A stretch of 64,000 bases of DNA, taken from assembly GCF_024679245.1 (NCBI RefSeq), contig NC_090195.1:7221300-7285299 (forward strand), given 5' to 3'. Origin of the DNA: Pseudorasbora parva. Lineage: Eukaryota; Chordata; Actinopteri; Cypriniformes; Gobionidae. How positions within the stretch are numbered: position 1 is the first letter of the stretch; each line of letters begins with the position of its first letter. The notes beneath the pieces were generated by a model. The model saw only the letters and a program-made list of their open reading frames with translations. It had not been told where the DNA came from and ran no database searches. Both the position numbers and the translations under genes were made by a program. Below are positions 54,221-64,000 of this stretch, one piece after another.

Positions 54221-54838
54221 TTTAAAAATTATATTGACTGAAAGCCTGTGAGTATTTTTGGGTTTAATTTGGTCAGTGTCTAGAAGTGGGACTGCACAGT
54301 AGCCTTTGTGGAAAGAGAAAGGGAGAGCTTTGCGCCTGAAATCTTCTTCACCATTAACTGCAGTGATAATTTATGGCACTGAATCTGGTGCCAAGAGACC
54401 ATTTGGTCCTTGTGTCTGTGTCTGTGTCTGTGCCATTTTACAAAGAAACACAATCACACATACAGTACACACACATGCATGCATTCTTTCTACTCAGTCA
54501 CCTATCTGTTGTTGTTTTGACATTTAATAAAATTAATTTTTCATCAAGTTTTTTATATATATATTTTTTGAAACAAGAATTGAAATATGATTGAAAAATA
54601 TCTGTATTAATCATAATATTTAATGCAATATGATAGTTGGTTTAAGGACTAATAGTTTTAATAGTAGGCCTATTTTCAGCCTTGAAAAAGATCTACAGCT
54701 TTTATGTTGTTGATACTAATCTAACATCGTCTTATAATTCTCTGAATAAGAGAAGTCACATAACAACATTATGGACAGATTTATAAGAAATACTTATTTC
54801 TGTGAAATAAACATCGGCTGAAATTAAGGTGTTCAACC

Positions 54839-55524
54839 CAGGGCTTGACATTAACTTTTACTAGCCACTCTTTAGCATTTTCACTGGCCACAATTTTAAC
54901 ATCGTGGGAAAAACAGCAATATAGATATTTTTAATATTATAATTTGGCAGCAGGTTTATTAGGCTGCTGTCACTTTAAGACCTGACGCATGGATCCATTA
55001 TACCGTTACACATGCATTTTCTTCCTCTACTGTTTACCTTCACTGTAACATGTGTTTATGTGAATACTACTCACGGCATTTTTACATTATTTTGTGTGTA
55101 TTTTACATTATTTTGTGTGAGAGGCGGATTTATATGTCCACACTTTGAATACGAGCACAAAATCTAAAAGTATGTGGAATACACACAATCAAACACCCAG
55201 GCCCTTTAACACCAACAATAGGGGGAGGCGGGTTTGTGTGTCAACTCATTTTCGGAGAGATGAGAGAGAGAAAAAGTGCAGCTGGTATTGTGTATCTATT
55301 CTGTGGAAAACGAGCAGCCTATCGGAAGCATTTCAGAAATTTCAGTATGATATGTATAGAAAAATATATATTTTTGACAACAATACATTGCACTTAGTTA
55401 TTATCACTATTTTATGTATATATTATATATCAGATTCAACCCGCCAAAGTGGTGTGACTGCGTTACACGCCACTGCTGAATTCCACCCGCATTTGGCGGG
55501 TTATTGGCGGGTGTTAATGTCAAG
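54839..55524. mobile_element. hAT-like element with CAGGGCTTGACATTAAC end
   Basis: The left end CAGGGCTTGACATTAACTTT mirrors GTGTTAATGTCAAG at the right, whose last bases are lost. The open frame at 55145-55549 crosses this element and is not a recognisable gene. Confidence 0.6.
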
Positions 55525-57440
55525 GAATTTTAGTCCTACTAAAGCATAGTAATTCATATAAAATGAGGTACTTAACTGATTTTCATGCTAAAATATGCTC
55601 TGAACATCCAGGCAAAGACATTTATCAGAAATAGTCATTAACTTTCCTTTAGTCTACATTTAACACAGAATACAAATGACTTTACTGTCCAACATTCGGG
55701 TTTAATGGCTGCTAAATGTGCCTGTGATTAGCCAACATCTACTTCAGACAAACTTCATGTAATTTGTCCAAATGGGAATAGTTCATTCATTTTTAATATT
55801 AGGTTTTGAAATTCACATTAATGACCTACTAGATTGATGAGCTCAAGGGCCTCTTGATGTCACGCTCTCTGCCAACTAGCTGAAAATCAGCTTTAGATGG
55901 AATCGATGGTCAGGTTGAATGTAAAAGTTAATCGTACCTGCACAAAGCGATTAAGAAAACGCCCAATCCAGACCTGCGAGTCTCTATTAGTTTAAGTTAA
56001 GCTTGTGGGTCAAATGTAAGGGCCGAATAATAACAGAGAGATCAAGTGCCCTGTAAACCTCATACTGAAAACACATTCGCGTTCCGTGCCAGGATACGCA
56101 CAATCCGTGCCAAGTCTAGAAATAGGGGCGTTCGTCTCAGCCAGGACGGGTGCCAAACTGACACCAATCTAATATGCAAATGAGTTGCTGGCTGATGATG
56201 TGGTTGCTTCTGTGGGGAGGATCACCTGCACCTCCTCTCACAGGACATGGTTTTCAAAGGGGTTTATCTCCTTAAACCCTCTAATTAAAATGAGAAATCC
56301 CTAAGCCACCAGTACTCGTGCAAAAAAACGAAAAGATAGAAAGATTATTAGGAAAATTCTGTGTCCCACACCATCTGCGACCCGGGACTTGTGGAGATTT
56401 TTTGGGAACGAGACGGAGAGAGAGAGAGAGAGAGCAGGAGTGGGACTAACGTATGACAACACCCTTTCTCCACCCGTCAGAGGAGCTTCACACAGATAGA
56501 TAAATCAACATCGCACCAGCTCTACATTGTTCATTCCTAATTACCGTTATTATTAACAAGCAATTCATTCCAGAAACTGTCTCTGAGGCTCTCAGGTGTG
56601 AGTTACCGAGAGCTACAGAGTGAACCTTCATCAACAACTATAATCAAACAGTCTCCCTCTGAAGCACGCCGACAGAGATATCGACATCTGTATTGCATGT
56701 TTAGCATGATCCCAGAAACGTGGCCTGCGTCCGAATTCCAGCACTTTATTATAGGGGCATTATGAATACATTTATACCAAGAACATCTATATTACATAGA
56801 CAGCGCTATCTGTTATGCATTCCCGTTCATCTTAACAGTATGCTGTCGTGGAAGTACACAATTTAAAATCTGCCATCTTTGTATTCATGACAAAGCTGGC
56901 TGATGGCACCAAAAGAATATGTATGAGCCCGATATTAACTATTAGTCCATTGCATGTTTTAAGATCTGTACAATTAATGGGCACTTGAAAAACAAATAAT
57001 TAAAACCATTAAATACACAACATTCATGTTTAAATTGTGTTTTTTTTATTAATATTATATATGTATGTAGATTAAAGATACTAAATGGATGTCAATGAGG
57101 CTGTCAGTGCTTCTTGCTGTCAGATGGTGTGGTTAGACATAGATTGCCTTTAAATATGCATACTTTCCTTCATATAGACGGAAACGTAAAAAGAGTAATT
57201 TGTCCGAATTCACAGTATTCATAAAACAGTGGGCAAAAAGTAAGTTTGCTACTTATTAAGCAATTTTAAATTAAATACTTGTTTGTTAACTTAATATGAT
57301 AACCATGAAAACAATTTATTCAGGTTTTTTTGTGTAAGGATATAGGCCTAGGCTACAAGTTTGAAATAAACAAAACCCGTGTATTTACCTTACCATAAAT
57401 CACTATGGTAAGCCTCAGAAAGGATATATTTATTCAGAAC
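55525..57440. other. Gene-free stretch with a candidate enhancer block
   Basis: 55840-56260 is unique, GC-balanced and free of repeats, with an octamer motif ATGCAAAT at 56174-56181. A (GA)n run lies at 56418-56434. No gene seen. Confidence 0.4.
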
Positions 57441-57565
57441 TATACAAAAAAAAAAAAAAAAACAAAAAAAAAACGCTGGGTTAAAAACAACTCAAGGTTG
57501 GTTGAAAATGGATAAATCCAGCAATTGGGTTTTTGCAGTTAAAACAGTTCTACAGCACGGCTGCA

Positions 57566-57672
57566 GGGTGCGTCTCAATCAGCTCCCAAGTTCAGTAGTA
57601 AGGGCACTGATCAGGGATCAGCCCATTGACTTACGTCCTGATCAGTGCCCTTACTACTGAACTAGGGAGCTA
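57566..57672. repeat. Near-palindromic hairpin element, copy 2
   Basis: AGTTCAGTAGTAAGGGCACT pairs with the inverse AGTGCCCTTACTACTGAACT. Relative of 33449-33566. Confidence 0.8.
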
Positions 57673-58689
57673 CACACAGATAGTAACACCTGAAGTAACA
57701 GTTGAAGTAACACCTCCAGTCCGGAAAGCACTCGTAGGCCTAGTTACCCCTAGCCGTAATCACAACGAATCAACAGTTTTCATGTTGTCATATTTGCTGT
57801 GAATTGACTATAGCTTCAAAACAACGTTTATGTTAACAATGCCAATCTAAACCAGTTCCTCATTTATTCTTTTATTTTTATATTTTACTATAAATTAGTC
57901 AAGTCAAGTTATAGGCTAATACACATAGTTTAACCTTATCTGATATGAAAAGCAATAGTAGGCCTCTGACTAATGCCAGCGTTGCTAAACATTTGTAACG
58001 TAAAAGCAGTTGTTTTCAAGTAAAAAAACAAACAAAACAAAAAAATACACCAGCATAAGCAGCTTACCTGCCCAACATATGTCTTCTTCTGTGTCTCTTC
58101 CATTCAACTTCTACAGTTTTTGAATCCTGTGTGCATATCGCCACCTACTTTTGTAGTGCAGTCCATGGGCATACGCCGCATACATGATATCTATATATTT
58201 ATTCTTATATAATTACTTGATGCTACATCCTAGTCTATCGCCCCAGTTATATCCAAGTTTCTTTCGTTTTTGGAGATATTTGTCGTTAGAGATATTCGCA
58301 CTGTCGGTCATCTCATCTGTAACCATGGTCACAGCGGTGACGTAAGCCTCAAACCATCAGATTCATCCGCGCTGAACAGTATGGCCGATGCACAACTCGC
58401 GTAGCCTAAAACAACATTACTCTTTTTTATGTAACCTGTAGTGTTCCGCTTCAGCTGCTAGATTATAAAAAGTTACATTTAACAATCATAATTTACCAAA
58501 ATATTTTATTTTATTTTTTAAAAAGAGCCATTTAAAATCCTAGTGGTCACTATAGTTCCCATGGCCTTGATAGCATCAGAATATCTTGCACACTTGAGAA
58601 GTGCAGCATCAGCTATTATTTGCCCATCATACCAAGAATTTTGATTTTAGATTTAATAAATTTTGCATACTAGCTATATAGCCTGGACA

Positions 58690-58910
58690 GATTAAAGGAA
58701 GTGAATGTAAGATTGTGGCCAAAACTGCTACTGCAGGTGTATCCCCTCTCCCCCTCCCCCTGACTCGAGGTTGCCAGATTGGCTGCAGGATCCTGCAGGA
58801 ACGTTTGTAGCTGCTGCTGTGGTAACTCGAACCGAGCTGGCAACCCGGATGCAGAAACACTACTGACTTGTAGATGGTGAAGGGCGGAGCTTCAGGCCAA
58901 AACACAACAT
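58690..58910 (-). repeat. Dispersed repeat, copy B (paired with 31935-32180)
   Basis: Inverted relative of copy A; shares TGCATCCGGGTTGCCAG and GATCCTGCAGCCAATCTGGC. Confidence 0.75.
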
Positions 58911-58924
58911 GTCAACATCAACAT

Positions 58925-60004
<1,080 letters not shown>

Positions 60005-61884
60005 CTCTTTGTGAGCACTCTCGGCGTAATGGTTTTTATAAACCTACCAATAACAAAACTTTTTGCATTTTTACATTTTCCAAAAATCTTATTCTGGATG
60101 ATTTATAAGCTTGTTGCTTCATTGGGACCTCAATTTAGGGCCCCACGGTGAGTCCCCATTAATCAGTGTGCATTTAGGTTGAAGTCTCCACTGGGATAGA
60201 AAAACATGACCACAAACATACATAGCCTAGATAAATACATAGTTGGTTCAAAATGTGGTTGACCAAAGAGCAAATTATCTACATCTATATTAATATTAAT
60301 TACTGTATATGTTACCATATTTTTGCTGTTTCACAAATGGTTTTGTTTCATAAATTACATTTTGAGATTCCACTGAAAAATTAAAGCATAAGGTTTTGTT
60401 TTTACTTTAAAATGTATTTTATATTTTAAACTTTATTCTTATGAAATTAGTTTCAGTGAACAGCTGATTGTCATTTTAAAAACTATAGTGTGTCCCACTA
60501 TGTTAAATAAAGAAAAAAAGAACCGTCCAAAGTGCCACATAACTGAAATAAATATTTTTTATTAATTTGCTTAGGACTAAAATATTGAAATGACTTGTAA
60601 TAATAAAAGCACTGGTTGAAATAACGCAATGATCACATATTATATTTTGAACTAAAAGAATAAATAACGATCTAAAAGAAAAGAAAGCCTCGTGGTGAGA
60701 ACTTTCCACCGGCCCTATAGAAGCGCATAGAGAAGTGTTGCGGTTCATTTTTCAGCTGTTTGTTCCTGACAGCCTCGTCTCTGGGGCAGCATATGTTCTG
60801 CCTCTCTCGAAGTTGTGTGAAATATCGCCACTGTGGGGTTTTTCTGACACCTCAACATCCCCACAGCAAATCAACAATCCCATCGCACAATCGGTGAATG
60901 TGCAGGTTGGATTTTTGCACCTGTCAAAAGCATTAGGTGTTTAACAACAAAGTGATGGTTAATTAAATATTAACGCAGATTAATGTCTATTTTTCGTTAA
61001 AAGCGTGAAAAGGGATCACTTAGGCCCTGCTACCATCTATAGCCCTGGTTATAAAGCTAACTTAAATGGCATAGAAATATTGCTGACTATAATGCATTTG
61101 GCTCAACAAATTTCATCCAAAGATATATTGCGTTCATATGATCAGTTCACTCGTTCGGGAATCGATCTCATGCTCAACTGTTCGAGCCTAACGACCGATG
61201 GGTAAAATTATTTATCAATCTTGTATGATCTGTATGGCTTTAAACCCCATTTCATTGTACATTGCGTATTATGAATACAGTCATTCTGGTTTCTCCGGGA
61301 TGACAGCGCACATTCGCGGGGGAATAGCTGATTTCGGGATCCTGATCCGCAGTCTGTCGCTGTTTGGCTCGCGTCCAGCTCGATGCTGAGAGACTCAAAC
61401 CCAGACAACCTTTACTCCCCTAAACCCAGTCCTGAATCACATCTCAAGAACATCTCATTTTACAATTAACCTTGAACTATGCGTCGCGACGGCATTAAAC
61501 TAATGCACGAGGTGGATTTGGCGATAATCAATGAAATTCCTTTGTGCTCTAATTTTCAGATATTTTATGACCTCCTATTGATAGCAGACAGGCCTATTAT
61601 ACTTTAAATTAATACTTAAATAAACTCTAATACCTATAGCCTGTTTTATCATAGCCAATTTTAAATATTTCCCCCTGTTATTATGATTTATGACTGCGAA
61701 AACGAAATGCGACATTGTTTTCGTTTGTAATCAGCCCTTGTTTCTTGCGACACAGGAGGTTTAGAAGTCTATTCGATTTTTATTTTTATTTGGATATATA
61801 TTATTTTTATTATTTATATTTGATTTTAGAGGCTGTCATGTGGCCTAGGCTATTCATTCAACAGTGTTTTCAACAGAGACCTGT
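60005..61884. other. Gene-free stretch between the pseudogene and neurod6 3'UTR
   Basis: No gene recognised. 61140-61440 is unique-looking and GC-balanced and might be regulatory. Confidence 0.35.
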
Positions 61885-63220
61885 ATTTAATTAAACTTTA
61901 TTTTACTGTACAAAACAGATTGACAGTGTACAAAGACCAGTCCATTCAGTCATTTCTGCACCAAAAAATAAGAAAAATGGTGAGAAAAATAAGAATGCAC
62001 GAATCCACCACAGTAGACGTCCATGACATTGCATAAACGATGCGTGACAAATATATTAAGGCAGGTTTTCCCGTGACATGAGTTCACTAGACAGCACACA
62101 GACCTTTCCATTAGAGATTTTACATGCTTCAAATGCATTTGCTTACAGTGATTGTTCCGCAATGTCACCAATATATCGACGACTTTACATTTGAAAAAAG
62201 ACACAACTGTCAAACAATCTGTTGCATAATTACATCATCGTGTATTGTGATCCTTCTGAACATTATGCGTAGCCTACAGACAAATGCGATTTATTTGGAA
62301 ATTAAGATTCGATTGTCCACATTTACAAAGATAAATTACACAAATCGAAATGAAAAAAAAACCTTATAATATAGCCTACCATAATTATTTCGTTTTCAGA
62401 ATTATATCCATAGCCTATGTATATATTTTATATAGCCTATATATATCATCTTCTTCTAAATAAACTGATTTAATAATTGCCTCTTTCTGATCTTATCGAA
62501 TAGTAGGCAATGGTTGACTCAATTTATTTATCGACATATTAACAGTGCCCTTTGTAAAACATCACTAAATTGTTCTTGTTCAACACAAATGAGTAAACAC
62601 ATTTATCATTTATGTATTACAAAATTATGATGTTATGTCTTATTAACACTAGCCTATATTTTAGTAGGCCTACTTTGTGTGAACGTTGTTTAGACAAATT
62701 TATAAAGGGCCAGATCGAGAATTATAGACTATATTGCATAGCACCCTTAGCAATTATTGCTCTCATATTTAACTGAATTTTCATCGCAAATTTTTGAATG
62801 AACTTATGCCTTTTGAAGCAAGAGGATTTACTGACAGATTTTTAGATATATTAATTCATACAGGCCAATAAATTAGGCCAATACATTAATAAAGGCCAAT
62901 ACATTAAATATAGCCTAGGCCAATACATTAATACAGGCCATTAAATTAAAATGAAAACAAACGTGAAACTTAAATATCACCACCAGCGTAAAGCACACAA
63001 TGGTGGATTGTTTTCCCATCAGATCACACATTTTGTCCAACAGTTAAAAAAACAAAAGATTTCATTTACGAACACTCTAAGCACATTTTCCATTTAACCA
63101 AAATGATAAATAATAAAACATCCGATGCCCCAAAACCCAAATCAGACTTTATAAATAATACATGTGCGATTGAAAGTCCTGCATTTTCAGTCCTTTTCAC
63201 TTACATTTGACTTTCTCTCA
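61885..63220 (-). other. Presumed 3'UTR of neurod6
   Basis: The AT-rich stretch between the neurod6 stop codon and a good polyadenylation signal has no transposon that I recognise. The length of ~1.3 kb is reasonable for this gene family. Short TAGGCCAATACATTAA repeats occur at 62860-62945. Confidence 0.5.
61897..61902 (-). promoter_or_regulatory. Candidate polyadenylation signal of neurod6
   Basis: AATAAA on the minus strand within TACAGTAAAATAAAGTTTAA. Confidence 0.5.
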
Positions 63221-64000
63221 TTAATTATGAAAAGTGTTTAATTCGTCTTGCACAGGGTAAAACTGGCCGCGGAGATGAATGTCATATGGGAAATGAAGAT
63301 CCGACGAGCCTCTCGCGCTCTGGCCGATGGAGGAGCGCGGCGGGACCGCGCAATAGCGCGTGCCGTAGTGGCAGCTCTTGCCGTATTCGATCGGCTCTTC
63401 GTGCTTGAGGGAAAAGATCCCGTTAAAGTTAATAGGAGGGCTTATGGGACCGTCAAACTGAGGGCTTCCGCATTCCGGCGAGACGCTTTCGTAGAAAGTC
63501 TCATAGGAGCTGCAGTAGTTGAACGGCCTGAAGGGTTTGACGGCATCCGCGGAGGGTCCCGAGGGCGTCACCACGCCCGGGCTGTGGTAGGTCGTGTACA
63601 CCGAATCATACGGTGACCTACCAGAGAAAGACGCCTCGCTGTTGATCTGATCCGTGATGAAGCTCCTGGCGTTCAGCTGCAGACATCCGGCCACTAAGTT
63701 GGTGGTTGGCTGTGAGAGCCCTTTGCACAGGGTCTGAACGAAGGTCAAGAGGTCAGGCCTCTTCCCAGTGCTCAGGATCTCAGAAAGCGCCCAGATGTAG
63801 TTCTTAGCCAGGCGCAGGGTTTCGATTTTCGACAGTTTCTGGGTTTTGGAGTAGCAGGGCACCACCTTGCGCAGGCTGTCCAGGGCGTTGTTCAGACCAT
63901 GCATTCGGTTCCTCTCCCTGGTGTTGGCCTCCATGCGCCTCATCTTGACCCGGTCCACCCTAGCTTTGGTCATTTTCTTTTTCCGAGGCCCTCTCCTCCG
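63221..64000 (-). CDS. neurod6: Neurogenic differentiation factor 6 (bHLH), 5' end outside window
   Basis: The open frame runs off the window edge; 259 codons are visible and the N-terminal ~70 residues are missing. NEUROD6 (NEX/MATH2) is a nuclear bHLH activator of neuronal differentiation that dimerises with E proteins and binds E-boxes. Visible in order: a basic stretch [14 protein letters not shown], the bHLH with [19 protein letters not shown] and [20 protein letters not shown], then the Neuro-bHLH region [20 protein letters not shown]. The C-terminal half has [37 protein letters not shown] and HFPYDIHL, which match NEUROD6 better than NEUROD1, 2 or 4. The ATG at 63973 is internal, because the frame stays open upstream. 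The paralogue (a or b) is undecided. A broken partial copy lies 3.2 kb downstream. Confidence 0.93.
   Translation of the reverse strand, partial: RRRGPRKKKMTKARVDRVKMRRMEANTRERNRMHGLNNALDSLRKVVPCYSKTQKLSKIETLRLAKNYIWALSEILSTGKRPDLLTFVQTLCKGLSQPTTNLVAGCLQLNARSFITDQINSEASFSGRSPYDSVYTTYHSPGVVTPSGPSADAVKPFRPFNYCSSYETFYESVSPECGSPQFDGPISPPINFNGIFSLKHEEPIEYGKSCHYGTRYCAVPPRSSIGQSARGSSDLHFPYDIHLRGQFYPVQDELNTFHN

Noticed and set aside
55145..55549. 134-codon open frame
   Set aside because: It runs across the end of a hAT-like element, with no known domain or splice context.
63248..63616. 122-codon plus-strand open frame
   Set aside because: Antisense shadow of the neurod6 coding exon.

Overview
The window is vertebrate nuclear DNA from a ray-finned fish, most likely a cyprinid. 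Coding exons are split by GT-AG introns. The proteins are close to human PTCHD3, YME1L1, EIF1B and NEUROD6. The non-coding DNA is packed with short terminal-inverted-repeat transposons and microsatellites of the kind common in carp-like genomes. The species call is inference; I had no database.

Left third (1-31 kb) is gene-rich. ptchd3 (+, four exons, 979 codons) runs tail-to-tail into a type I polyketide synthase gene (-, six exons, 2095 codons, with a single 5.5-kb last exon). Upstream of that lies yme1l1 (-, 18 coding exons, 722 codons), the mitochondrial inner-membrane AAA protease. About 2.3 kb beyond the yme1l1 start, and divergent from it, is eif1b (+, four exons, 113 codons). The gap between those two holds a decayed LINE reverse-transcriptase fragment and microsatellites. 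PTCHD3 and YME1L1 are also near neighbours on human chromosome 10p12, so their linkage looks ancestral. I see no sign that the four genes form one pathway.

The middle and right (31-62 kb) is a roughly 31-kb gene-free stretch. It contains several TTAA-flanked elements (one of them 1.9 kb), a foldback-like structure enclosing a ~39-bp tandem array, Tc1 and SINE remnants, and unique islands that could be enhancers. At the right edge is neurod6 (-), a neuronal bHLH factor truncated at its 5' end by the window. A decayed, truncated second copy of its coding region lies 3.2 kb downstream, against a long (TG)n tract.

The most notable signals are: (1) the vertebrate polyketide synthase with KS-AT-DH-degenerate ER-KR-ACP architecture, a duplicated but disabled splice acceptor, and upstream ORFs; (2) two copies of a DNA-transposon family with exact 9-bp target duplications, both carrying the same RecQ-helicase-like coding fragment; (3) the neurod6 pseudogene fragment. 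I found no prokaryotic-type system, CRISPR array or tRNA gene.
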